Assembly (NCBI GenBank): GCA_016722945.1
Contig: JAEQMT010000010.1
Coordinates: forward strand, 699,765 to 763,764
Length of the DNA: 64,000 nucleotides
Direction: 5' to 3'
Source: Desulfofustis sp. PB-SRB1
GTDB lineage: Bacteria; Desulfobacterota; Desulfobulbia; Desulfobulbales; Desulfocapsaceae
Within the stretch, counting starts at the first letter, position 1. Every line of letters begins with the position of its first letter. The notes below the pieces were generated by a model, which did not search any database, was not told the DNA's origin, and worked only from the letters and a program-made list of their open reading frames with translations. This document shows positions 36,404 to 45,816 of this stretch, one piece after another. The position numbers were made by a program, and so were the translations under genes.

Positions 36404-36543
36404 GGGTGCCTTGAAAAATGAGAATTTTTGTTCAAGATCAAGGCGCGAGGATAATTTTACCACAGGCATATGATTGATATTCCGAGGATAAACTTTCTGA
36501 GCAACACGGAAATTGAGCGAAAAAACCATTTTTAAAGGTTCCC
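36404..36543 (+). repeat. Dispersed ~140-bp repeat, family A copy 2
   Basis: A 140-bp copy of the element at 34353-34493, same orientation, beginning GGGTGCCTTGAAAAATG and ending AAAGGTTCCC. The 82 bp after it, up to 36626, hold nothing I can support. Confidence 0.85.
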
Positions 36544-36626
36544 TACTCGCCCAGTTAAGAGTTCCATCTGACTTGTGCCGTTTCGCAGCTCAGGGTTGGT
36601 TAACTCATCGCTATTTGGTTTGATCA

Positions 36627-37052
36627 ATGCTTAACATTGAAGTAATCGAACGTCGGGTTATGGAAATGCTGCTTGCGGGTGAGCACCCGACTCTGGAAAC
36701 GCTGCGGCGACAATTCCATCGCAGCTACGTTTCAGGTCGCGACTATACTGGGGTCGGTTTTTTCACTTCATTCAAGGTTCGAGATTGCCTGCCACGGGTT
36801 GAACCGCCGATGCGAATCGTCATCGACGATGTTTGTGCTGATGTAGACGGTCTCGAATATGGATGCGGGTTTATTCTGTTCGTGGACGATGGCCTGCTGG
36901 GGACTCTGGAGTGCCATCTTTGGGGCGATGATGCATTTCCGGAAAACCCTCGGTATACTCGCTTGTATTACATTCATCAGCCTAATCCCTCCATCGTCGC
37001 GGAGACGAAAGAGCGCGACATGGAAGCCCTAATCAAAGAGCTGGTCAAATAA
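36627..37052 (+). CDS. Hypothetical protein
   Basis: A 141-residue protein with no signal peptide or membrane helix. A helical N-terminus (MLNIEVIERRVMEMLLAGEH) and a middle stretch of beta character (GVGFFTSFKV, GCGFILFVDDGLLGTLECHLW) end in a charged helix (KERDMEALIKELVK). I do not recognise a named family. It sits at the left of the restriction island and is followed by a terminator-like hairpin. Confidence 0.6.
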   Translation: MLNIEVIERRVMEMLLAGEHPTLETLRRQFHRSYVSGRDYTGVGFFTSFKVRDCLPRVEPPMRIVIDDVCADVDGLEYGCGFILFVDDGLLGTLECHLWGDDAFPENPRYTRLYYIHQPNPSIVAETKERDMEALIKELVK

Positions 37053-37062
37053 GTATACATGC

Positions 37063-37090
37063 GCCCGAGCGGCGAAGTCGGGCTTGTTTT
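37063..37090 (+). terminator. Putative intrinsic terminator
   Basis: GCCCGA (37063-37068) pairs with TCGGGC (37078-37083) around a 9-nt loop and is followed by TTGTTTT. It would end transcription of the 141-aa gene. Confidence 0.45.
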
Positions 37091-37121
37091 GAATGGACAC
37101 TCTCTCGTCGCCGCCGGGTGA

Positions 37122-37358
37122 ATGTTGACGTTCCGCATAGAGAAGATGAAACAACCCGACTCAGCCACATTCGTTGTGGAAGTAGAGCAGGCCTTCGGGT
37201 TTTTGCGCGACAACGGTTTTACGAGTAGCGTAGCCGATCGCACGGACACGGCGCCCACAGCCGGCCTGCTCTTTCGTGGAACCAACCTTGCTACGGCAAT
37301 TGAAGAAGGAGAACCACTAATATGCCCAGCGCCGAACAACTTCGCAGTCGCCTGTTGA
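37122..37358 (+). pseudogene. Truncated ORF upstream of mod
   Basis: A 78-codon frame. Residues ~9-60 (DSATFVVEVEQAFGFLRDNG ... GLLFRGTNLATAIE) look like the start of a longer soluble protein; the sequence then loses character (GEPLICPAPNN) and overlaps the first 37 bp of mod in another frame. Probably the remnant of a gene cut when the restriction locus arrived. The AAGGAG that serves mod lies inside this frame. Confidence 0.4.
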
Positions 37359-40300
37359 AGAAGCTTTCCGAGCTGTTCCAGCTCGACCAGCCGGATCTTG
37401 ATTTCGGCTTTTACCGCATCATGCACGCAAAGAGTGCCGAAGTGCACGACTTCATCACCACCGACCTGCTGAAAATCGTGGCGGATGCCTTCGCTGATAT
37501 GGACGAGGTCCGCAAGGCTGAATTGCAAGCCGCTTACGACAACACGCTCAGAGAGGCGAAGGAAGAATACGGAATAACCGAACCGGAGAAAACGCCCAAA
37601 GTACAGAAAGCCAAGGCCGCGCTGGATGCGGCCAAGGATACCGCCGGCGCCGAGGCTGAGGTGTATGACCACCTCTATCGCTTCTTTGAACGCTATTACG
37701 ACGATGGCGACTTCATCTCCCGCCGCTATTACACCCGGGAAACCTCCGGCAAGGCGGCGCCTTTTGCCGTGCCCTACAACGGCGAGGAGGTGAAGCTGCA
37801 CTGGGCCAACGCCGACCAGTATTACATCAAGAGCGCCGAGTACTTTTCCAACTTCACCTTTGACTTGGGGCAGGCGAAGGAAGTCAGAGCAGCCCAGGGA
37901 AGTCTGCCGATGGGAGGCATTGAAGCACCCCGGATGGTTCATTTTCGCGTCGTCGAGGCCACCGAGGGCGAGCACGGCAACGTCAAGGCCTCCGAGGCCA
38001 ACAAGCGATTCTTCATCCTGCATGCCGAAGACCCCGTCGCCCTGAGCGAAACCGGCGAGCTGGTCGTCAATTTTGAATACCGGCCTGATCCCGAAAAAAC
38101 CGGCCAGGAAAACACCTGGCGGGACAAGCGCAACGCCGAGGCGGTGGCGACCATCCTGGAGCACCTTGAAAATATGGCTGCAACCGGTGGCGAACACGAA
38201 AAACAGATCGAACAATATCTGCGCCTCTTCAAGATTCCCGCACCAACCGAGAAAGACAAGAAGCGCCCCGTGCTCGCCAAGTATGTGAACCAGTACACCG
38301 CCCGCAACACCATGGACTATTTTATCCATAAGGATCTGGGCGGCTTTTTGCGCCGGGAGCTGGACTTCTACATCAAGAACGAGGTCATGCGCCTTGATGA
38401 CATCGAAAATGCCGACGCCCCGGCGGTGGAAAGCTATCTGGCGACAATCAAGGTGCTACGCAAAATCGCCGGCAAGCTGATCGACTTTCTCGCCCAGCTT
38501 GAGGATTTTCAGAAAAAGCTCTGGCTCAAGAAGAAATTCATTGTCGAAACCAACTACTGTATTACCCTCGACCGGGTTCCCGAGGAACTCTACGCGGAGG
38601 TGGCCGCCTGTGATGGGCAGTGTGACGAGTGGATCAAACTGTTTGCCATCGACGAGATTCAGGCCGATCTGCACAGTCCCGGTTTCTCTCGGCCTCTGAC
38701 GGTCGAGTTCCTCAAGGCCAATAACAAGCTGGTGCTGGATACCCGCTTCTTCGATAACAGCTTCAAGGCCCGGCTGGTGGCATCGATTGAGAATTTCGAT
38801 GAGCAGTGTGATGGTCTGCTGATTCACTCGGAGAATTTTCAGGCGTTGAACCTGTTGCAGGAGCGGTATCGCGAGCAGGTGAAGTGCGTGTATATTGACC
38901 CGCCGTATAACACCGGTTCGGATCCTGATTTTTACTACAAAGACGCCTACAAATATTCATCATGGATTACTATGATCAGTGATCGAGTATCATCTTCAAA
39001 ATCAATGCTTCAACATAAAGGGAGCTTATTTGCACAAATTGATGATTACGAAGAACATCATTTAAGAATGATCTTGGATTCAATTTTCACAGAAGCTTTA
39101 CGTATTAATCGAATCGCCTGGGTAAGAACATTCAATTCTGGCTCATCAAAGGGGCTGTCTCGCAAACTCCCTTCAAACTTGGACACCCTATATTGGTATG
39201 CAAAATCAAATGATTTTGAACATAAGAAAGAACTACGACCGTATTCTGATGGAGCAATGAAAAGATATGACAAGGAGGATGAAAAGGGACGGTTCAAATG
39301 GAATCCTATGAAAACATATTCTCGGGAAAAGTTGGATCGCTTAATTGCTAGCGGAGATGCAATATGGACTGAGAATTCAAAATACCCAGTATATAAAAAA
39401 TACCTTGATGAAAATTCAGGAGCTCCACTGGACAACAATTGGAGCGATATCGCAGGTATAGGAACTTTTGCATCGGAACGCACAGGATTTGTAACACAAA
39501 AACCGGCAAAGCTGATTGAGAGATGTCTAAAGTTAACTAATGTTGATTTGGCCCTCGACTACTTCGCTGGCTCAGGCACGACCGGCCATGCTGTCATCAA
39601 CATCAACCGTGAAGATAGCGGAAACCGCAAATTCATCCTCGTCGAAATGGGCGACTATTTCGATACCGTCCTGAAGCCCCGCATTGCCAAAGTGGTTTAT
39701 TCCGAAAGCTGGAAAGACGGCAAACCCAAAGCGCGCCATACCGGCATATCCCACTGCTGCAAATACCTCCGTTTGGAATCTTACGAGGATACGCTCAACA
39801 ACCTGCGCTTCGATGACGGGCCGAGCAATAGTGCGCTATTAAAAAACCCTTCCCTCAAAGAAGACTACATGCTCCGCTACCTGCTGGATGTGGAGACCCG
39901 GGGCAGTCAATCACTTCTCAATATCGACGCCTTTGTCGATCCGACCAGCTACACCCTGGAGGTCAAAAAGCCGGGGACGGACGAATACGTCACCCGTGCG
40001 GTGGATCTGATCGAGACCTTCAATTATCTGATCGGCCTGCGGGTGGTGCATTACGCCGCACCGCGGGAGTGCACCGCCACGTTTATGCGCGTCGAAGACC
40101 CCGCGGTGCCACAGGGCCGACAAACCAAACTCGTCCTTGATGGGACATTACAGCCAATCGAAAATCCGCAATCTGCAATCAGCAATCCTGTTTGGTGGTT
40201 CCGCACGGTCGAGGGCTGGACGCCCGCCGACCCGGCCAATCCCAACAATGGCCGGCGGGAGAAGGTCCTGATCGTCTGGCGCACACTCACCGGCGACATC

Positions 40301-40492
40301 GAGCAGGACAACCTGATGCTGGATGAATGGTTCCAGAAGAACCGCATCAGCACCCGCGATTTCGAGTTCGACACCATCTACGTCAACGGCACCAACAATC
40401 TGCCCAATCTGAAGCTTGATGACGAGAACTGGAAGGTTCGCCTCATCGAAGAAGAGTTCATGAAGCGCATGTGGAATATGGAGGTCATATAA
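37322..40492 (+). CDS. Type III-like DNA adenine methyltransferase (Mod)
   Basis: A 1056-residue N6-adenine/N4-cytosine methyltransferase. A long N-terminal region (~1-510) with charged helices precedes the catalytic domain: DPPYNTGSDPDFYYKD (motif IV, about residue 524) comes before FAGSGTTGHAV (motif I, about 746), the beta-class order of type III Mod. The DNA between these motifs (38950-39550), the likely target-recognition domain, is strikingly AT-rich. An in-frame NPQSAISNP insert lies near residue 950. Partner of the helicase at 42271. Confidence 0.9.
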   Translation: MPSAEQLRSRLLKKLSELFQLDQPDLDFGFYRIMHAKSAEVHDFITTDLLKIVADAFADMDEVRKAELQAAYDNTLREAKEEYGITEPEKTPKVQKAKAALDAAKDTAGAEAEVYDHLYRFFERYYDDGDFISRRYYTRETSGKAAPFAVPYNGEEVKLHWANADQYYIKSAEYFSNFTFDLGQAKEVRAAQGSLPMGGIEAPRMVHFRVVEATEGEHGNVKASEANKRFFILHAEDPVALSETGELVVNFEYRPDPEKTGQENTWRDKRNAEAVATILEHLENMAATGGEHEKQIEQYLRLFKIPAPTEKDKKRPVLAKYVNQYTARNTMDYFIHKDLGGFLRRELDFYIKNEVMRLDDIENADAPAVESYLATIKVLRKIAGKLIDFLAQLEDFQKKLWLKKKFIVETNYCITLDRVPEELYAEVAACDGQCDEWIKLFAIDEIQADLHSPGFSRPLTVEFLKANNKLVLDTRFFDNSFKARLVASIENFDEQCDGLLIHSENFQALNLLQERYREQVKCVYIDPPYNTGSDPDFYYKDAYKYSSWITMISDRVSSSKSMLQHKGSLFAQIDDYEEHHLRMILDSIFTEALRINRIAWVRTFNSGSSKGLSRKLPSNLDTLYWYAKSNDFEHKKELRPYSDGAMKRYDKEDEKGRFKWNPMKTYSREKLDRLIASGDAIWTENSKYPVYKKYLDENSGAPLDNNWSDIAGIGTFASERTGFVTQKPAKLIERCLKLTNVDLALDYFAGSGTTGHAVININREDSGNRKFILVEMGDYFDTVLKPRIAKVVYSESWKDGKPKARHTGISHCCKYLRLESYEDTLNNLRFDDGPSNSALLKNPSLKEDYMLRYLLDVETRGSQSLLNIDAFVDPTSYTLEVKKPGTDEYVTRAVDLIETFNYLIGLRVVHYAAPRECTATFMRVEDPAVPQGRQTKLVLDGTLQPIENPQSAISNPVWWFRTVEGWTPADPANPNNGRREKVLIVWRTLTGDIEQDNLMLDEWFQKNRISTRDFEFDTIYVNGTNNLPNLKLDDENWKVRLIEEEFMKRMWNMEVI

Positions 40493-41599
40493 ATGGGAAA
40501 CTCGCTCGACAAGCTGACCATTCGCGGCTTCAAGTCCATTCGAGAGCTTGAGAATTTCGAACTGAAAAACCTAAATGTTTTTGTCGGAGCCAACGGAGCG
40601 GGGAAAAGCAACCTGATTTCCTTTTTCCGCATGCTTCAGGCATTGATTGAAGGGAGTCTTGCTGACTACGTCCGTGATAGCGGCGGTATTGGCGACCTAC
40701 TTTACAATGGGCGAAAAGCAACTCAGGAAATGAAGTTCGAAACCCGTTTTGGAGTGCGCGGTTTTCGTTTTACCATCAAGCCTGGACCTGGAGAAGGTTT
40801 TGCCCTAACGGATGAAGCGCGCTTCTACTCCCCTGGCCGCACGGGTTGGTGGGAGCTTGGAAGCAGCAATAACAGCTCCTCTCTCCTGGTCAAAGAAGCG
40901 AAAGGAACTTCTTCTGATAGCCAATACAGCAGACCTGTTTACGATGCTATTAATTCTTGGAAAATTTACCACTTCCACGACACCAGCTCGACAGCAGCCA
41001 TGCGGCATGCTGAAATTGTTGAGGACAATAAAGCGTTACGATTCGACGCATCCAACATCGGTCCGTTTTTGCTACGTCTCCGAAATGAAAAGAAGGCCTA
41101 TTATGACGAAATACTGAATGCATGCCGGCTGGTTGCTCCTTTTTTTGACGATTTTCTACTCGACCCTCAACAGTTGGGGCCAAAGACTAAGGTTTCCCTA
41201 ACATGGGAAACCAAGGGCTCCGATTATCCCATGCAGCCTTATCACCTCTCAGACGGCAGCATTCGCTTTATCTGCCTCGCCACGGCACTTCTACAACCGA
41301 ATCAGCCATCCACCATCATCATTGATGAACCTGAGTTAGGCTTGCATCCAGAAGCGATACGAATCCTTGGTGAGCTCATTGAAGACGCAGCTAAACGAAC
41401 ACAGATCATTGTCGCAACGCAATCCCCTCTCTTGCTCGATCAGTTTTCCATCGAGGATATCGTCGTGGTGAACCGCAAAGAGGGACAATCGTCTTTTGAA
41501 CGGCTGAAACACTCGGATTTCAATGAATGGCTGGAGGTCTATTCAGTCGGCGAACTCTGGACAAAAAATGTGATCCAGGGAGGCACAACCAATGAGTAG
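40493..41599 (+). CDS. RecF/OLD-like AAA family ATPase
   Basis: A 368-residue ABC/SMC-type ATPase. Walker A is GANGAGKSNLI (about residues 31-41) after IRGFKSIRELENF; the signature-like HLSDGSIRF (about 250) and Walker B STIIIDEPELGLHPEAI (about 275) follow, then a switch ATQSPLLLDQF. This is the AAA_21 type that forms two-gene systems with Toprim-like effectors. It starts 1 bp after the mod stop and overlaps the DUF4276 gene by 8 bp. Confidence 0.9.
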   Translation: MGNSLDKLTIRGFKSIRELENFELKNLNVFVGANGAGKSNLISFFRMLQALIEGSLADYVRDSGGIGDLLYNGRKATQEMKFETRFGVRGFRFTIKPGPGEGFALTDEARFYSPGRTGWWELGSSNNSSSLLVKEAKGTSSDSQYSRPVYDAINSWKIYHFHDTSSTAAMRHAEIVEDNKALRFDASNIGPFLLRLRNEKKAYYDEILNACRLVAPFFDDFLLDPQQLGPKTKVSLTWETKGSDYPMQPYHLSDGSIRFICLATALLQPNQPSTIIIDEPELGLHPEAIRILGELIEDAAKRTQIIVATQSPLLLDQFSIEDIVVVNRKEGQSSFERLKHSDFNEWLEVYSVGELWTKNVIQGGTTNE

Positions 41600-42284
41600 T
41601 TATGCGGAAGTGGTTGTGCTTGTGGAGGGGCCAACGGAACAGCGATTCGTCAAACATTTGCTTGCACCGTATTTGGCAGACCGTAGTGTGTATCTGACTC
41701 CAATCATTCTGGATAAGCCCGGTGAAAGAGGTGGTGATGTAAAGTTTGCACGAGCCAAGAATGACATCGGAAGGCATCTCAAGCAAAGAAGGGATACCTG
41801 GATTACGCTTCTTGTCGATTACTACGGCATCCGCGGTGATTGGCCGGGGTATGCTGAATCGAAACGGCAAATCGATCACACCCAAAAAGCTGCCATTATG
41901 AATCAGGCCACGGCTGAACAAGTTCAACAGCTTTTCCCGAAGCAAAATCAGTCAAGTCGGTTCATACCCTATGTGTCTATGTATGAGATTGAAGCATTAT
42001 ATTTCAGCGATCCCGCATGCATCGCCAAAAAGTTAGGGGTCGCTCGACGGCAAGTTGACGCGATCCTTGAGGAGTGTAAGGAACCGGAACAGATTAACGA
42101 CCATAGCACTAAAGCACCCTCAAAAAGACTGGATGGGCTGTCTGATCGTTTCAAGAAAACTTCTACCGGCATTGCTATAGCTGAAGAAATCGGAATTTGC
42201 AAAATGCGGGAAGCGTGCCCGCTTTTTGACGCCTGGCTTACGAAACTGGAATCACTGGTGGAGAGCAAAGATGGCGAAGCGTAA
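41592..42284 (+). CDS. DUF4276 family protein (Toprim-like)
   Basis: A 230-residue protein. VLVEGPTEQRFVKHLLAPYL (residues ~9-28) carries the EGxxE pattern typical of Toprim motif I, and LLVDYYGIRGDWPG (about 74) resembles the acidic second motif; a third conserved block is SMYEIEALYFSDP. This fits DUF4276, which accompanies AAA_21 ATPases. It could be the nuclease or effector half of a two-gene defence module. Overlaps both neighbours; translationally coupled. Confidence 0.82.
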   Translation: MSSYAEVVVLVEGPTEQRFVKHLLAPYLADRSVYLTPIILDKPGERGGDVKFARAKNDIGRHLKQRRDTWITLLVDYYGIRGDWPGYAESKRQIDHTQKAAIMNQATAEQVQQLFPKQNQSSRFIPYVSMYEIEALYFSDPACIAKKLGVARRQVDAILEECKEPEQINDHSTKAPSKRLDGLSDRFKKTSTGIAIAEEIGICKMREACPLFDAWLTKLESLVESKDGEA

Positions 42285-45200
42285 AGCCAGAGGGCCGAGG
42301 CCACATTCATTCAGAAACAAGCTACTGCTCAACCAGTGGCTTGTCAGTCTGTTCGGAATCGATCCGTTGGTGGAGCATAAGGTTAATGGAAAAGTAGTCC
42401 GTCCTTTCCATAGGTTGGCAGCTCCGATCCGAGATTCGAGGATGGAAGGGTTGGATGCGGATAATATCCATAAATTTTATCACAACTTGGTGAACAGTGA
42501 GCTGTTCTGGAATGAACGGTGCGCTCTCAGCAAGGAACAGATTCTTTTTTATGAGCAGAACATCGTCCGTCATACCCAGGCGATCAATGAAAAGCGTCAC
42601 CGCCCCATTGGGTGGAAATATTACCAATGGCTGACCCTGATCTTTGTTGAAATCTACCTGGATCGCTTTTTTGGCAATCGTGAAGGGATGCTCGCCGATC
42701 TCAATGCGTTCGCCCGGCGTTTCAACCGCCACTGGGACGATTACGCCGATGTGCCGCCTTACAATGAGGATGACCTGAACAAGCTCTGTATGCAGAACGC
42801 CACCGGCAGCGGCAAGACGCTGCTGATGCACGTCAACCTGCTGCAATACCGGCACTACTGCGCAAGGCATGGAAAGGATAAGGAACTCTCCCGCGTTATC
42901 CTGCTGACGCCCAACGAACGCCTTTCGGAGCAACATATCACCGAATTGCGGGAGAGCGATATCTCGGCAGGCAGCTACCTGCAATCCCGAGGTGGCCTCT
43001 TCGGCCTGGCCCAGGGCCTTGCGCGGGTGGATGTGCTGGAGATTACCAAGCTGGCTGATCAGGAGGGACCGAACACCATCGCCACGCGAAGCCTGGGAGA
43101 TCAGAATCTGCTTCTGGTGGACGAGGGGCATCGTGGCATGAGCGGCAAAGAGGAAGGCGTCTGGTTCACCCGGCGCTCCGATCTCTGCGCCAAGGGGTTC
43201 ACCTTCGAGTATTCGGCCACCTTCGAGCAGGCCGTTCAGGCATCCGGCAATGCCGATTTTGAGAATAGCTACGCCAAGACGGTTCTGTTTGATTACTCCT
43301 ACCGGTGGTTCTATGAGGACGGTTTCGGCAAGGATTATCAGATCCTGAACTTGCCGGAATCTTTCGAGCAGACCCAGTCCCTCTACATGACCGCCTGCCT
43401 GCTGAAATTCTATCAGCAACTCCGGATCTACGAGGAAAAGGCCAAAGATTTCGAGCCGTTCAATCTGGAAAAGCCGCTGTGGGTCTTTGTCGGCAGCACG
43501 GTTTCCTCGGGTAAGATGAGCAAGGATGAACAGATCGTGGCAACCGACGTGGCGCTCATCATCCAGTTTATCGCCGACTTTCTCGACAACCAGCAGGTGG
43601 CATTGCAACGCATGCACCAGATCATCACCGGCAAAGGCCAGGATACCGGCCTGCTGGACAAGGATGGGAACGACATCTTTGCCGGGGCCTTCACCTATCT
43701 GGCCCGGGCAATGAATGGCGGCGAAACCGCCCACACCCTCTACCGGGATATTCTCGCCAGGCTATTCAACCATGCCGCGGGCGGGCATTTGTCACTTACT
43801 CGCATCAAAGGGGAATCCGGCGAAGTGGCCCTGCAGGTGGGCACAAGCGAGACGCCGTTTGGTCTGATCAACGTTGGTGATGCCAAGAGGTTGTGCGACC
43901 ACGTGGCCGAAGTGGCGGCGATAAACGGCACACGACTGAGCGTGGAAGACAGTGACTTTACCGAGGCGATGTTTGGCTCCGTGAAGGATTCCACCTCACC
44001 GGTCAACCTGCTTATCGGCTCGAAAAAATTTGTCGAAGGCTGGGATTGCTGGCGCGTCAGCACCATGGGCCTGATGCATGTTGGCCGCTCGGAGGGCTCA
44101 CAGATCATTCAGCTCTTTGGGCGTGGTGTCCGCTTGAAGGGGTATGAGTGGAGCCTCAAACGCAGCGGCCATTCCCATGCGCCGCTTCGGCCGACCTTCA
44201 TCGAGGAATTGGAGACCTTGGGCGTGTTCGGTATCGAGGCCGACTTCATGGAGAAGTTCCGCGACTTCCTCAAAGAGGAAGGCTTACCCGGCAACGAGCG
44301 CCGCAAGATCATCACCATCCCGCTCAATGTCACCTATGACTTCGGTAAGAAGTTGAAAATCCTCCGTCCCAAGCGGAAGTCTTCGGACGGCAAGGAATAC
44401 GATTTCAAGAAAGATGCGGCGGTACCCACTGTCGGGGATATCCCCGACCACATGACGCTACGCCCGGTGGTCGCCGACTGGTACCCGCGCATTCAGGCCA
44501 TGCAGTCACGAGGTTCATCCCTGGCGACCCAGAAGGACAAGGTCTCCTTGGGTGAACAGCATGTGGCTCTGCTGGACTATGACACGCTCTTTTTCGAGCT
44601 GGAGCGATTCAAGCGCGAACGGGGCTGGTACAACCTCAATATCACCAAGGCTGGCATCAAACGCCTGCTTGGGGACCCGAGTTGGTACACCCTTTACCTG
44701 CCCGCAACCCATCTGAACCCGGCAACCTTTGATGGCGTGCTCTTGCTGCAGCAGGTGGCGACCGAGCTTCTGAAGCGATATTGCGATCACTACTACAACT
44801 ATCGTAAACGGGAATACATCGAACCGCGTCTGGGGCTACGTGACTTGACGCCGGATGATGACAACATCCCGCGGGAGGAATTCTACCAGCTCATCGTTGA
44901 TGGCGATGAGGAACAGGTCATCCAGGGAATCCAGCAGATCAAGAAGGATCTGGAGCAGAAGAAGGATGATCTGCTGAAGGTTGGCGATCTGCACGGTTGT
45001 AATTTCGGCACGCACCTCTTCCAGCCGCTCTTTCACGTCCGGCGCGGAGGGAAAATCACCATCCTGCCCGTCGCCTTGGGCGAGAGCGAATATCAGTTTG
45101 TCGAAGACTTGAAGAAATATGTGGATGAAAACATCAAAAATCCAAAATCAAAAATCGCCAATTGCGAACTATTCCTGCTCAGGAACCTGAGCCGGGGCAA

Positions 45201-45570
45201 GGGCGTGGGATTCTTCGAGGCGGGCAACTTTCATCCGGATTTCATTTTGTGGATGCTGATGGGCGGCAAACAGTATGTCACCTTCATAGAGCCACACGGT
45301 CTATTGCACGAAGGCCCCGCCAGCGAGAAGGTTCTGTTTCACAAACGGATCAAGGATGTCGAAGGGCGGCTGGAAGACCCCACCGTGGTCCTCAACAGTT
45401 TCATCCTTTCCTGGACGCGATACCCGCAACTGAAGTGGGACAACACACAGGACGAACTCGAGGATATGCACGTGCTCTTTATGACCAATGATCGGGACAA
45501 CTATATCGACAAGCTGTTTGCCCGGCTGAGGGGGATGTGCTCCGAAAGGTCAGCTTATCATTACGCATAA
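42271..45570 (+). CDS. Type III-like restriction helicase subunit (Res)
   Basis: A 1099-residue SF2 helicase. Motif I is QNATGSGKTLLMHV (about residue 185), motif II LLVDEGHRG (DEGH, about 290), motif III YSATF, and motif VI QLFGRGVRLKG (about 615). The distal region should hold the nuclease domain; no PD-ExK motif is certain by eye. ATG 42271, preceded by GGAGAG, overlaps the DUF4276 stop; the frame itself extends upstream. An in-frame NPKSKIAN insert occurs near residue 958. Confidence 0.88.
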   Translation: MAKRKARGPRPHSFRNKLLLNQWLVSLFGIDPLVEHKVNGKVVRPFHRLAAPIRDSRMEGLDADNIHKFYHNLVNSELFWNERCALSKEQILFYEQNIVRHTQAINEKRHRPIGWKYYQWLTLIFVEIYLDRFFGNREGMLADLNAFARRFNRHWDDYADVPPYNEDDLNKLCMQNATGSGKTLLMHVNLLQYRHYCARHGKDKELSRVILLTPNERLSEQHITELRESDISAGSYLQSRGGLFGLAQGLARVDVLEITKLADQEGPNTIATRSLGDQNLLLVDEGHRGMSGKEEGVWFTRRSDLCAKGFTFEYSATFEQAVQASGNADFENSYAKTVLFDYSYRWFYEDGFGKDYQILNLPESFEQTQSLYMTACLLKFYQQLRIYEEKAKDFEPFNLEKPLWVFVGSTVSSGKMSKDEQIVATDVALIIQFIADFLDNQQVALQRMHQIITGKGQDTGLLDKDGNDIFAGAFTYLARAMNGGETAHTLYRDILARLFNHAAGGHLSLTRIKGESGEVALQVGTSETPFGLINVGDAKRLCDHVAEVAAINGTRLSVEDSDFTEAMFGSVKDSTSPVNLLIGSKKFVEGWDCWRVSTMGLMHVGRSEGSQIIQLFGRGVRLKGYEWSLKRSGHSHAPLRPTFIEELETLGVFGIEADFMEKFRDFLKEEGLPGNERRKIITIPLNVTYDFGKKLKILRPKRKSSDGKEYDFKKDAAVPTVGDIPDHMTLRPVVADWYPRIQAMQSRGSSLATQKDKVSLGEQHVALLDYDTLFFELERFKRERGWYNLNITKAGIKRLLGDPSWYTLYLPATHLNPATFDGVLLLQQVATELLKRYCDHYYNYRKREYIEPRLGLRDLTPDDDNIPREEFYQLIVDGDEEQVIQGIQQIKKDLEQKKDDLLKVGDLHGCNFGTHLFQPLFHVRRGGKITILPVALGESEYQFVEDLKKYVDENIKNPKSKIANCELFLLRNLSRGKGVGFFEAGNFHPDFILWMLMGGKQYVTFIEPHGLLHEGPASEKVLFHKRIKDVEGRLEDPTVVLNSFILSWTRYPQLKWDNTQDELEDMHVLFMTNDRDNYIDKLFARLRGMCSERSAYHYA

Positions 45571-45582
45571 AAAGGAAACGAC

Positions 45583-45699
45583 ATGGAATGGTTGATAGTG
45601 CCCGCTTTTTTTGCACTGGTAGTACTACTAATACTCGCAATACTTACTAAAAAAAGGGGCGGCACAGATGAGTTTGCTTACGAAAAGAATGAGCCGTAG
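45583..45699 (+). pseudogene. 38-codon stub resembling the N-terminus of a DUF2726 protein
   Basis: ATG 45583 follows AAAGGA at a good distance, 12 bp after res. The product has one membrane helix (LIVPAFFALVVLLILAIL) then KKRGGTDEFAYEKNEP and a stop. DUF2726 proteins often begin with such a helix followed by a (F/Y)xYxKxxPL segment leading into the domain, so this may be a truncated remnant. It could also be a genuine small membrane peptide of the locus. Confidence 0.45.
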
Positions 45700-45816
45700 C
45701 ATGCAAATTCGTTACAAAGAAATTTTGTTCACTTCCAGGCAGGTCGTTTTTTCCCATGCGCTTTAGTAACTCGGACCGATCTTTCGGAATCACCTTTTTC
45801 TGCTTTTCTTTTGTTG

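Noticed and set aside
36977-38329. 450-codon open frame antisense to mod
   Set aside because: It runs opposite a well-supported methyltransferase, has no domain, and is explained by the GC-rich codon pattern of mod.
42322-43734. 470-codon open frame antisense to res
   Set aside because: The sense strand carries complete SF2 helicase motifs over the same interval.
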